In this document: piece after piece, positions 1-7,773 of the stretch
Position numbering within the stretch: position 1 is the stretch's first letter
Layout: each line of letters starts with the position of its first letter
Assembly (NCBI GenBank): GCA_902796045.1
Contig: CADBNQ010000198.1
Span: forward strand, 1 to 11,888
Source: an uncultured Lachnospiraceae bacterium
Lineage (GTDB): Bacteria; Bacillota; Clostridia; Lachnospirales; Lachnospiraceae
Direction of reading: 5' to 3'
DNA length: 11,888 nt
Made by a program: the position numbers and the translations under genes
Notes under the pieces: generated by a model
The model's database searches: none
What the model was told of the DNA's origin: nothing
Seen by the model: only the letters and a program-made list of their open reading frames with translations

Positions 1-1028
1 CTGAAGCTTTAAAAGTGATGGAGAAGGCAGCATCCAGATATTCTGCTGATTTTGAGTATGAAGATATCCTCCTGGGCGGTGCATCCATTGATGTTCATGG
101 AGAACCGCTGACCAGGGAAGCCCTTGAGACAGCCGCTTCATGTCAGGCGGTCCTGATGGGATCCATAGGAGGAAATACGACAACATCACCGTGGTATAAG
201 CTTCCTGCCCATCTCCGTCCGGAGGCTGGCCTTCTTGCCATACGTAAAGGACTGAATCTTTTTGCCAACATGAGACCGGCCTACCTCTATGAGGAATTAA
301 AAAAGGCCTGTCCCCTGCGGGAGGACATCATCGGGGACGGTTTTGACCTTGTTGTCATGCGGGAACTGACCGGCGGTCTTTATTTTGGCGCCAGGGAGAC
401 AGTAGAGAAGGATGGCAGGCTGGTCGCAACAGATACCCTGACCTACAGCGAAGATGAGATCCGCAGGATTGCCATCCGGGGATTTGATATAGCCATGAAG
501 CGCCGTAAGAAAGTGACCAGCGTAGACAAGGCCAATGTCCTCGACAGCTCCAGGCTCTGGAGAAAGATCGTCACTGAAGTGGCTGCAGATTATCCTGAAG
601 TTGAACTGGAACATATGCTGGTTGATAACTGTGCCATGCAGCTGGTCAGAGATCCCAAACAGTTTGATGTGATCCTCACCGAGAACATGTTTGGTGACAT
701 CCTGTCTGATGAGGCCAGCATGGTGACAGGCTCCATCGGCATGCTTTCTTCTGCAAGCCTGAATGAGACATCCTTCGGCCTGTATGAGCCAAGCCATGGA
801 TCCGCACCGGATATCGCCGGAAAGAATATTGCCAATCCGATCGCAACCATCCTCTCTGCAGCCATGCTTCTGCGCTATTCTCTGGATATGGACCAGGCAG
901 CTGATGATGTCGAGGCGGCTGTAAAGCAGGTTCTCTCCGAGGGCTACCGCACGGCAGATATCATGTCAGAGGGCATGAAAGAAGTGGGAACAAGAGAGAT
1001 GGGCGACCTTATTGCGTCCAGGATATAA
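1..1028 (+). CDS. leuB: 3-isopropylmalate dehydrogenase, 5' end cut by window
   Basis: This cytoplasmic enzyme oxidises and decarboxylates 3-isopropylmalate with NAD+ in leucine synthesis. The frame is open from the first complete codon at position 3 (EALKVMEKAA), the stretch that normally follows the N-terminal GDGIGPE motif. About 18-20 residues are therefore probably missing upstream, and the GTG at 15 is not the start. The visible 341 codons match a family of about 355-360 residues. Recognisable parts are the substrate-loop region ending RELTGGLYFG, the KVTSVDKANVL segment with the catalytic lysine and aspartate area, and the family signature NMFGDILSDEAS encoded from 684. The C-terminal part carries the NAD-side motif EPSHGSAPDIAGKNIANP. 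The signature and the SVDKANVL segment favour LeuB over isocitrate or tartrate dehydrogenases. It is the first visible gene of a branched-chain amino-acid operon; ilvD follows after 63 bases. Confidence 0.95.
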   Translation, partial: EALKVMEKAASRYSADFEYEDILLGGASIDVHGEPLTREALETAASCQAVLMGSIGGNTTTSPWYKLPAHLRPEAGLLAIRKGLNLFANMRPAYLYEELKKACPLREDIIGDGFDLVVMRELTGGLYFGARETVEKDGRLVATDTLTYSEDEIRRIAIRGFDIAMKRRKKVTSVDKANVLDSSRLWRKIVTEVAADYPEVELEHMLVDNCAMQLVRDPKQFDVILTENMFGDILSDEASMVTGSIGMLSSASLNETSFGLYEPSHGSAPDIAGKNIANPIATILSAAMLLRYSLDMDQAADDVEAAVKQVLSEGYRTADIMSEGMKEVGTREMGDLIASRI

Positions 1029-1091
1029 ATGATCAGCCAGTAATATAATCAGATATATAATGATGATTCATAAGTGAAGGAGATAAGAATT

Positions 1092-2765
1092 ATGAGGAGT
1101 GACCAGGTAAAGAAAGGGATGCAGCAGGCCCCACATCGGTCTTTGTTTAATGCACTGGGTTACACAAAAGAGGAGATGAACCGCCCGCTGGTCGGTATCG
1201 TCTGTTCCTACAATGAGATAGTACCGGGACATATGAACCTTGATAAGATTGCCGAAGCCGTCAAGCTCGGCGTGGCCATGGCAGGAGGAACTCCGGTCCT
1301 GTTTCCGGCCATTGCCGTCTGTGACGGAATCGCCATGGGGCATACCGGGATGAAATACTCTCTGGTAACCAGGGAGCTCATCGCAGATTCTACAGAGTGT
1401 ATGGCCAAGGCGCACCAGTTCGATGCCCTGGTGATGATACCCAACTGTGATAAAAACGTACCCGGACTTCTGATGGCAGCTGCCAGGATCAATGTGCCTA
1501 CAGTATTTGTAAGCGGCGGCCCCATGCTGGCTGGACATGTTGACGGCTGCAAGAGAAGCCTGTCTTCCATGTTCGAGGCTGTGGGTGCCTATGAAGCCGG
1601 AAAGATGACTGAAGAAAAGGTGGAAGAGTATGTTGACAAAGTATGCCCCACCTGTGGTTCCTGTTCCGGCATGTATACCGCCAATTCCATGAACTGCATG
1701 ACGGAGGTGATCGGTATGGGCCTTCAGGGCAACGGCACCATCCCCGCAGTCTATTCCGAGAGGATCAGACTGGCAAAGCATGCAGGCATGAAGGTCATGG
1801 AGATGTTAGAGAAAAACATCCGCCCCAGTGACATCATGACAAAAGAAGCTTTTCTCAACTGCCTTACCGTGGATATGGCTCTTGGCTGTTCCACCAACAC
1901 CATGCTCCACCTGCCTGCCATCGCCCATGAAGCAGGCATCGACATCAGCATGGATATCGCCAATGAGATCAGCGGCAGGACGCCCAATCTCTGTCATCTT
2001 GCGCCGGCAGGTCCGACTTACATGGAAGATCTCAATGAAGCAGGCGGCGTTTATGCAGTCATGAACGAACTGCACAAAAAAGGACTTCTTCACGAAGAAT
2101 GCATCACAGTCACAGGAAAGACAGTAGGTGAGAACATTAAGGATGTCCGCAACATGAATCCTGACGTGATCCGTCCCATTGACCAGCCTTATATGCAGAC
2201 AGGAGGAATCGCAGTGCTTAAGGGCAACCTGGCTCCTGATACAGGAATCGTCAAACAGTCCGCTGTCGTTCCGGAGATGATGGTTCATGAGGGACCGGCA
2301 AGAGTATTTGACTGCGAAGAAGATGCCATTGAAGCTATTAAGGGCGGGAAGATCGTCCCCGGTGATGTAGTGGTGATCCGCTATGAAGGACCGAAAGGCG
2401 GACCTGGCATGCGTGAGATGCTCAATCCCACATCAGCCATCGCCGGCATGGGTCTGGGAGAGTCTGTCGCCCTCATTACGGACGGCCGTTTCTCAGGCGC
2501 ATCCAGAGGCGCTTCCATAGGCCATGTCTCCCCGGAAGCCGCAGTAGGCGGCCCCATAGCTCTGGTAGAAGAGGGCGACATCATCAAGATCGACATTCCA
2601 AACCACAGGCTGGATCTGGATGTTTCCGAGGAAGTGCTGGCAGAAAGAAGAGCTGCCTGGAAGCCGAGAGAACCCAAAATCACAGATGGATATCTGCAGA
2701 GATATGCAGCCCTGGTTACTTCCGGCAACCGGGGAGCAGTACTTGATCTCAACCAGATCAGGTAA
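1092..2765 (+). CDS. ilvD: Dihydroxy-acid dehydratase
   Basis: This enzyme dehydrates 2,3-dihydroxy-isovalerate and 2,3-dihydroxy-3-methylvalerate to the keto acids that precede valine/leucine and isoleucine. I chose the ATG at 1092 ([19 protein letters not shown]), giving 557 residues, because AAGGAGA at 1077-1083 lies 8 bases upstream and family members begin this way. The GTG at 1074 would run through that ribosome binding site. Visible motifs are CDKNVPG with Cys119, [18 protein letters not shown] with Cys188 and Cys191, and the second IlvD/Edd signature [22 protein letters not shown] near residues 461-482 (in two overlapping pieces). The pattern CPTCGSC plus VPGH near the N terminus resembles the E. 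coli enzyme, which carries an oxygen-sensitive [4Fe-4S] cluster. That cluster type is an inference here. It sits between leuB and ilvB with no visible terminator on either side. Confidence 0.96.
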   Translation: MRSDQVKKGMQQAPHRSLFNALGYTKEEMNRPLVGIVCSYNEIVPGHMNLDKIAEAVKLGVAMAGGTPVLFPAIAVCDGIAMGHTGMKYSLVTRELIADSTECMAKAHQFDALVMIPNCDKNVPGLLMAAARINVPTVFVSGGPMLAGHVDGCKRSLSSMFEAVGAYEAGKMTEEKVEEYVDKVCPTCGSCSGMYTANSMNCMTEVIGMGLQGNGTIPAVYSERIRLAKHAGMKVMEMLEKNIRPSDIMTKEAFLNCLTVDMALGCSTNTMLHLPAIAHEAGIDISMDIANEISGRTPNLCHLAPAGPTYMEDLNEAGGVYAVMNELHKKGLLHEECITVTGKTVGENIKDVRNMNPDVIRPIDQPYMQTGGIAVLKGNLAPDTGIVKQSAVVPEMMVHEGPARVFDCEEDAIEAIKGGKIVPGDVVVIRYEGPKGGPGMREMLNPTSAIAGMGLGESVALITDGRFSGASRGASIGHVSPEAAVGGPIALVEEGDIIKIDIPNHRLDLDVSEEVLAERRAAWKPREPKITDGYLQRYAALVTSGNRGAVLDLNQIR

Positions 2766-2793
2766 AGCGTAAGAAGGAGAAGAGGATAAAACC

Positions 2794-4470
2794 ATGAAAC
2801 AGATTCTGAACGGGTCGGAGATCGTGATTGAATGTCTTAAAGAACAGGGTGTCGATACAGTATTCGGATATCCGGGCGGTGCGATCTTAAACATATATGA
2901 TGAATTATACAAACACAATGATGAGATCAGGCATATCCTGACCTCCCATGAACAGGGTGCTTCCCACGCGGCAGACGGCTATGCCAGGGCTACCGGAAAA
3001 GTCGGCGTATGCATGGCCACTTCCGGACCTGGTGCCACTAACCTGGTCACCGGCCTGGCCACAGCTTACATGGATTCTGTCCCTGTGATCGCCATCACAG
3101 CCAATGTAGGGGTCAGCCTGCTTGGCAAAGATTCTTTCCAGGAGATCGATATCAAGGGCGTGACCATGCCTGTGACCAAGCATAACTATATTGTTAAGGA
3201 TATAGAGGATCTGGCACCTACGATCAGAGATGCCTTCCGCATCGCCAGGACCGGCAGAAAAGGTCCTGTCCTGATCGATATCCCCAAGGACGTCACAGCT
3301 GCCACTACTTTCTATGAGTCCCTGCCGCAGGAGAAAATTTACCCTGTCTGCGAGACTATTCAGGAGAAGGATCTGAGAGAAGCGGCAGATATGATCGCTG
3401 CTGCCGAGAAGCCCATTATTCTGGTGGGCGGGGGCTGTACTCTTTCTGATGCTTCGGAAGAGGTAAGGGCTCTGGCCAGGAAGATCAATGCTCCTGTCTG
3501 TGATACCCTCATGGGTAAGGGCGTTTTCCCCGGAACAGACCCTCTCTACACAGGGATGATCGGGATGCATGGGACAAAAGCCTCCAATATCGGAGTCTCC
3601 GAAAGTGACCTTCTGATCGCTATCGGATGCCGTTTCAGTGACAGGGTATATGGGAATGCCGATACCTTTGCCGGCAATGCCAGGATCCTGCAGATCGACA
3701 TAGACCCTGCAGAGGTTAATAAAAACATCATCGTGGATACTGCCATTATCGGAGATGTTAAGGCAGTGCTGACAGTCCTTGATAAAAGGATCAGTGAAGA
3801 ACATCATCCTGAATGGATTGCCCATATCCAGGATCTGAAAGAGAAATATCCTCTCAGCTATCATCAGGATCGGCTTGCCGGTCCGGCTATCGTTGAGAAA
3901 ATATATGATATGACAAAAGGCCAGGCCATCATCACAACGGAAGTGGGACAGCATCAGATGTGGGCTGCCCAGTTCTATAAATATGATGAGCCCAGACGTT
4001 TCCTGACTTCAGGCGGACTGGGTACCATGGGCTACGGCCTTGGGGCAGCACTTGGCGCAAAGACGGCCTTTCCTGATAAGACGGTCGTCAATATCGCCGG
4101 TGACGGCTGCTTCCGTATGAACATGAACGAAATCGCTACAGCCACAAGATCTGAGATCCCCGTCATTCAGGTGGTGATCAACAATCATGTTCTGGGCATG
4201 GTCAGACAGTGGCAGACACTTTTCTACGAACAGCGCTATTCAAATACCACCCTCCGGGACAAGGTCGACTTTGTCAAGGTGGCAGAAGCAATGGGCGCAA
4301 GGGCAAAACGTGTGACAGACATCGCTGAGTTTGAAGCCGCATTTAAAGAAGCCATGGAATCAAAGGAACCTTACGTGATCGATTGTATCATTGACAGCGA
4401 TGAGAAGGTGTGGCCGATGGTCGCCCCGGGAGGTTCCATCAGTGAAGCGTTTTCTGAAGAAGACTTATAA
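2794..4470 (+). CDS. ilvB: Acetolactate synthase, large (catalytic) subunit
   Basis: This thiamine-diphosphate enzyme condenses pyruvate with pyruvate or 2-oxobutyrate, the first common step to valine, leucine and isoleucine. The 558 residues fit the family. The N-terminal domain has GYPGGAILNIYD and SHEQGASHAADGYARATG, with catalytic Glu53. FQE at 115-117 is conserved. GCRFSDRVYG (278-287) matches the FAD-contact motif that marks acetohydroxyacid synthases. The thiamine-diphosphate motif runs from GDG (436-438) to NN (463-464), followed by LGMVRQW. The start ATG has GAGGAT at 2782-2787, 6 bases upstream. The expected partner gene for the ACT-domain regulatory subunit (ilvN) does not follow; the next gene is a dehydrogenase. 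The usual TGQVP segment reads TANVG at 102-106. A catabolic AlsS role is less likely given the operon and the FAD motif. Confidence 0.93.
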   Translation: MKQILNGSEIVIECLKEQGVDTVFGYPGGAILNIYDELYKHNDEIRHILTSHEQGASHAADGYARATGKVGVCMATSGPGATNLVTGLATAYMDSVPVIAITANVGVSLLGKDSFQEIDIKGVTMPVTKHNYIVKDIEDLAPTIRDAFRIARTGRKGPVLIDIPKDVTAATTFYESLPQEKIYPVCETIQEKDLREAADMIAAAEKPIILVGGGCTLSDASEEVRALARKINAPVCDTLMGKGVFPGTDPLYTGMIGMHGTKASNIGVSESDLLIAIGCRFSDRVYGNADTFAGNARILQIDIDPAEVNKNIIVDTAIIGDVKAVLTVLDKRISEEHHPEWIAHIQDLKEKYPLSYHQDRLAGPAIVEKIYDMTKGQAIITTEVGQHQMWAAQFYKYDEPRRFLTSGGLGTMGYGLGAALGAKTAFPDKTVVNIAGDGCFRMNMNEIATATRSEIPVIQVVINNHVLGMVRQWQTLFYEQRYSNTTLRDKVDFVKVAEAMGARAKRVTDIAEFEAAFKEAMESKEPYVIDCIIDSDEKVWPMVAPGGSISEAFSEEDL

Positions 4471-4502
4471 GCAGATTAATATTTTCAATTGAGGAGTATA
4501 TC

Positions 4503-5666
4503 ATGTTTCATTACAAATGTTTGAATCCCATAGCAGAGTGCGGTATGGCATTGCTTGATGACAATTATAGCAAAGTGGATGATCTGCAGGAGGCGGACGC
4601 CGTACTTGTAAGAAGTGCATCCATGCATGAGATGACCGATGTCCCTAACCTCCTGGCTGTTGCCAGAGCCGGTGCCGGCGTAAACAACATACCTGTAAGC
4701 CAGTATGCTGAGAAGGGAATTGTTGTCTTTAATACACCCGGAGCCAATGCCAACGGAGTAAAAGAACTGGTGATCGCCGCCATGCTCATGGCATCCCGCG
4801 ACCTGATCGGGGGCAATGCCTGGGTAGAGGCCAACAAAGATGACAAGAACATCACCAAGGATATGGAAAAGGCCAAAAAAGCCTACGCAGGAACAGAGAT
4901 CAAAGGAAAAAAAATCGGTGTGATCGGTCTCGGTGCCATCGGTGTTCTCGTGGCAAATGCTGCCAAGAGCCTGGGCATGAAGGTGTATGGCTATGACCCC
5001 TACCTTTCCCTGCCCAATGCCTGGAACCTGTCCAGATCTGTTATTCATGTGGACAGCGTCGAAGAAATCTTTGAAAAATGTGATTTTATCACCATTCATG
5101 TTCCCCTGCTTGACAGCACCAGAAATATGATCGATGCCAGGGGGATCGCCATGATGAAGTCCAACGCTGTCATCCTCAATTTCTCCAGAAACGGTCTGGT
5201 TGACGAGGAGGCTGTTGTGGCTGCTCTGAGAGAGGGCCGCATCCGACACTATGTTACAGACTTCCCAACACCCACCACGGTCGATGAGGAAGGGGTTATT
5301 GCCTTCCCCCATCTGGGCGCCTCCACGGAAGAGTCCGAGGAGAACTGTGCCATGATGGCCGTAGAACAGCTTAAAGATTACCTTGAAAATGGTAATATCC
5401 ATAATTCCATCAATCTTCCCAATGTTGATATGGGCGTATGCCGGACAGGCGGACGCATTGCCGTCATCCACCGCAATATCCCCAATATGCTGACCCAGTT
5501 TACCGGGGAGTTCTCCAGAGATAATATCAACATTACCGAGATGAGCAACACGACCAAAGGAGATTACTCCTATGCCATCTTTGATGTGGACAATGTCATA
5601 GACAAGAGGGCCGCCGAGGCCATCCGCAATATTGATGGTGTGCTGAAGGTCCGTGTGATTAAATAA
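4503..5666 (+). CDS. serA: D-3-phosphoglycerate dehydrogenase-like protein with C-terminal ACT domain
   Basis: This is an NAD-dependent D-2-hydroxyacid dehydrogenase of the short SerA type (387 residues). Family members oxidise 3-phosphoglycerate to 3-phosphohydroxypyruvate, the first step to serine. A split substrate-binding domain comes first (VRSAS near 36-40, ARAGAGVNNI 54-63). The Rossmann domain follows, with GLGAIG at 142-147 and Asp165 for the NAD ribose. FSRNGLVDEEAV carries catalytic Arg229 and FPHLGASTEES carries catalytic His270. Residues 318-387 form an ACT domain (HRNIPNM...INITEM), consistent with serine feedback. The catalytic Glu normally 29 residues after the Arg appears replaced by Thr258 (DFPTPTTVDEEG), so the exact substrate is not certain. 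GAGGAG at 4491-4496 is 6 bases before the ATG. The gene lies 32 bases after ilvB. No serC is seen in the window. Confidence 0.8.
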   Translation: MFHYKCLNPIAECGMALLDDNYSKVDDLQEADAVLVRSASMHEMTDVPNLLAVARAGAGVNNIPVSQYAEKGIVVFNTPGANANGVKELVIAAMLMASRDLIGGNAWVEANKDDKNITKDMEKAKKAYAGTEIKGKKIGVIGLGAIGVLVANAAKSLGMKVYGYDPYLSLPNAWNLSRSVIHVDSVEEIFEKCDFITIHVPLLDSTRNMIDARGIAMMKSNAVILNFSRNGLVDEEAVVAALREGRIRHYVTDFPTPTTVDEEGVIAFPHLGASTEESEENCAMMAVEQLKDYLENGNIHNSINLPNVDMGVCRTGGRIAVIHRNIPNMLTQFTGEFSRDNINITEMSNTTKGDYSYAIFDVDNVIDKRAAEAIRNIDGVLKVRVIK

Positions 5667-5694
5667 GAGTGCGCTTTACAGAAAGGAACAAGAG

Positions 5695-6780
5695 ATGGAT
5701 AAAAAGCTTAGAGTCGGGATCCTGGGTGGAACAGGTATGGTCGGACAGAGGTTTATCACCCTTCTGGAGAACCATCCCTGGTTTGAGGTAAAAGCGATTG
5801 CCGCCAGTCCCAGATCCGCAGGTAAAACTTATGAACAGGCTGTTGACGGCCGCTGGAAGATGGACAGGCCCATACCCGAGGCTGTAAGGACACTTGAGGT
5901 GATGGATGTCAATGACATAGACCAGGTTGTCTCTAAGGTAGATTTTGTCTTCAGCGCTGTGGATATGTCCAAAGACCAGATCAGAAAGATCGAGGAAGAC
6001 TATGCAAAGACAGAAACTCCGGTTGTGTCCAACAATTCCGCCCATCGCTGGACACCGGATGTTCCCATGGTCGTACCGGAGATCAATCCCGAACATTTTG
6101 AAGTAATTAAAGCACAGAAAAAACGTCTGGGTACCAGCAGGGGATTTGTGGCTGTCAAGCCCAACTGTTCTATCCAGAGCTATGCGCCTGCCCTCTATGC
6201 CCTCAGGGAATTTGGGCCGAAAGAAGTGGTCGCCACCACCTACCAGGCCATATCCGGAGCAGGGAAGACCTTTAAGGACTGGCCGGAGATGGTAGAGAAT
6301 GTCATCCCTTATATTGGCGGTGAGGAGGAGAAATCCGAGCAGGAGCCCCTTCGTCTTTTCGGAAAAGTCGCAGGAGACCATATAGAAAAGGCCAGTCTTC
6401 CCAGGATCACCACCCAGTGTCTGCGTGTGCCCGTCCTCAACGGACATACTGCTGCCGTTTTTGTCAATTTTGAAAAGAAACCCACCAAAGAGGAGATCAT
6501 AGACCGGTGGAACAGCTTCCGGGGACTTCCGCAGGAGCTGGACCTTCCCAGTGCTCCAAAGCAGTTTATCCGCTATATGGAAGAGGATAACCGTCCTCAG
6601 GTCACCCTTGATGTGGATTATGAGAAGGGTATGGGTGTCTCCATGGGACGCCTGAGAGAAGATACCATTTATGACTATAAGTTTATCGGTCTGTCCCACA
6701 ACACGCTGCGTGGTGCCGCAGGCGGCGCTGTCCTGTGTGCAGAGCTGCTGACCGCGCAGGGATATATCAAGGCCAGATAA
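5695..6780 (+). CDS. asd: Aspartate-semialdehyde dehydrogenase, archaeal/fungal type
   Basis: This enzyme reduces beta-aspartyl phosphate to aspartate semialdehyde with NADPH, the branch point to threonine/isoleucine, methionine and lysine. The 361-residue protein opens with the NADP loop GGTGMVGQ (11-18). The nucleophile Cys158 lies in KPNCSIQ and the acid/base His251 in LNGHTAAV. AISGAGKT and the SHNTLRGAAGGAVLCAELL ending are typical of the archaeal/fungal branch (about 350-365 residues), which many clostridia use instead of the E. coli type. GAAAGGAA at 5681-5688 is 6 bases before the ATG, and the gap from the preceding gene is 28 bases. Co-transcription with ilvB and ilvD would link threonine-derived 2-oxobutyrate supply to isoleucine synthesis. 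A malonyl-CoA reductase of the same fold is an alternative, but the amino-acid operon argues against it. Confidence 0.93.
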   Translation: MDKKLRVGILGGTGMVGQRFITLLENHPWFEVKAIAASPRSAGKTYEQAVDGRWKMDRPIPEAVRTLEVMDVNDIDQVVSKVDFVFSAVDMSKDQIRKIEEDYAKTETPVVSNNSAHRWTPDVPMVVPEINPEHFEVIKAQKKRLGTSRGFVAVKPNCSIQSYAPALYALREFGPKEVVATTYQAISGAGKTFKDWPEMVENVIPYIGGEEEKSEQEPLRLFGKVAGDHIEKASLPRITTQCLRVPVLNGHTAAVFVNFEKKPTKEEIIDRWNSFRGLPQELDLPSAPKQFIRYMEEDNRPQVTLDVDYEKGMGVSMGRLREDTIYDYKFIGLSHNTLRGAAGGAVLCAELLTAQGYIKAR

Positions 6781-6783
6781 TAC

Positions 6784-6807
6784 CCCATAGAGGATGGCCT
6801 CTCTGGG
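6784..6807 (+). promoter_or_regulatory. Intergenic hairpin between asd and mscS
   Basis: CCCATAGAGG and CCTCTCTGGG can pair with one mismatch around an ATGG loop, starting just after the asd stop. No T-run follows, so it is not a standard intrinsic terminator. It could slow 3' exonucleases or lower read-through into mscS. The pairing is seen in the sequence; the role is inferred. Confidence 0.45.
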
Positions 6808-6840
6808 TGGAGTTCGTTCGCATTATCCAGGAGTAAGTCT

Positions 6841-7698
6841 ATGCAGGATAAAATAGATTCCATACGTACACTGATCGATTCTGTCGTCTACGAGTATCTG
6901 GGCAGTACCGGCACCAGGATCATGGATTTTGCAGGCAATATCGTCCTTGCCCTGCTGATCCTGCTCTGCGGTTTCAAACTGGTTCATTACCTTGTGAAGC
7001 TTGCAGACAAGATGCTGGGACGGTCAAATATTGACCATACCCTGCATACCTTCATTCTGTCTTTTATGCGGATCGGCCTGAAGATTCTGGTCATCCTGTG
7101 GGCTGTCGGACAGGTCGGCGTAGCCACCTCATCCATCATAGCCCTGCTGGGCTCGGCCGGTGTCGCTGTAGGTCTCTCTCTGCAGGGTTCCCTGGCGAAT
7201 ATAGCCGGGGGCGTGATCCTGCTGCTGATGAAGCCTTTTGAAGCGGGGGATTATATCCTGGAGGACAGTTCAGGGAAAGAAGGAGTCGTCCGGTCTGTCG
7301 GGATCATGTACACCAAACTGATCAGTCCGGAGAATAAAACGATCCTCATCCCCAACGGCAACCTGTCCAATTCCAGCATCACCAATTATACGGCTGAGGG
7401 AAACAGGAGAGTAAAGATTCAGGTTGGTATCGGTTACGATGAAGATATCAGAAAAGTCCGCAGTGTCCTGCAGGGTGTCATGAAAAAGGAGATCACCAGG
7501 ATCAAGGACAGGCCGGTACAGATTTTTGTCGATGAATTCCAGGACAGCAGTATCTGTATGGGGATTCAGTACTGGACAGAACCGGATGATTACTGGATGT
7601 CTAAATGGAAGGTTCAGGAGGCCATCAAGATGGCCTTTGACGAAAACGGAATCTCGATTCCCTACAATCGACTGGATGTTCAGATGGTAGAACACTAA
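6841..7698 (+). CDS. mscS: Small-conductance mechanosensitive channel, MscS family
   Basis: This inner-membrane channel opens under membrane tension and releases small solutes on osmotic downshock. At 285 residues it is almost the length of E. coli MscS (286). Three membrane segments are visible near 28-50, 70-92 and 97-131. The third is the glycine/alanine-rich pore helix (SAGVAVGLSLQGSLANIAGG) followed by KPFEAGDYI. The beta domain holds PNGNLSNSSITNY (171-183), the best-conserved soluble motif. AGGAG at 6829-6833 is 7 bases before the ATG. It lies 60 bases after asd in the same direction and ends the run of + strand genes, so co-transcription with the biosynthetic operon is likely but not proven. 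I see no separate promoter. Some MscS relatives, such as corynebacterial MscCG, export amino acids; that role here is only a possibility. Confidence 0.93.
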   Translation: MQDKIDSIRTLIDSVVYEYLGSTGTRIMDFAGNIVLALLILLCGFKLVHYLVKLADKMLGRSNIDHTLHTFILSFMRIGLKILVILWAVGQVGVATSSIIALLGSAGVAVGLSLQGSLANIAGGVILLLMKPFEAGDYILEDSSGKEGVVRSVGIMYTKLISPENKTILIPNGNLSNSSITNYTAEGNRRVKIQVGIGYDEDIRKVRSVLQGVMKKEITRIKDRPVQIFVDEFQDSSICMGIQYWTEPDDYWMSKWKVQEAIKMAFDENGISIPYNRLDVQMVEH

Positions 7699-7714
7699 AA
7701 AAAAAAAAAAAAAA
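7697..7714 (+). repeat. 18-base poly-A tract
   Basis: An uninterrupted run of 18 A begins with the last two bases of the mscS TAA stop. The stop is complete after two A, so changes in tract length would not alter the protein. Its right end forms part of the terminator stem. Read on the - strand it is the T-run behind argH. Confidence 0.95.
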
Positions 7715-7750
7715 GATCGCTCATTTTAAATCAATGAACGATCTTTTTTT
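7708..7750. terminator. Bidirectional intrinsic terminator between mscS and argH
   Basis: Positions 7708-7725 pair with 7733-7750 over 18 positions with a single C/A mismatch (7720/7738) around a 7-base loop. The core GATCG/CGATC is flanked by A7 on the left and T7 on the right, so a T-run follows the hairpin on both strands. On the - strand the run extends to 18 T. It lies between convergent genes, 9 bases after the mscS stop and 23 before the argH stop, and should end both transcripts. Confidence 0.92.
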
Positions 7751-7773
7751 ATCTCATAGGAAACTTTGATTTA

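Noticed and set aside
1029..1091. Two TATAAT-like sequences between leuB and ilvD
   Set aside because: The region is simply AT-rich and no reasonable -35 is found 16-18 bases upstream of either. A separate ilvD promoter is not supported.
1074..1091. Upstream GTG start for ilvD
   Set aside because: It would place the clear AAGGAGA ribosome binding site inside the coding region, and family members begin at the MRSD position.
2905..6699. Very long - strand open frames opposite ilvB, serA and asd (about 330-350 codons each)
   Set aside because: They mirror well-recognised + strand genes, show no family motifs and are rich in Cys/His from antisense codons. They are antisense shadows caused by codon bias.
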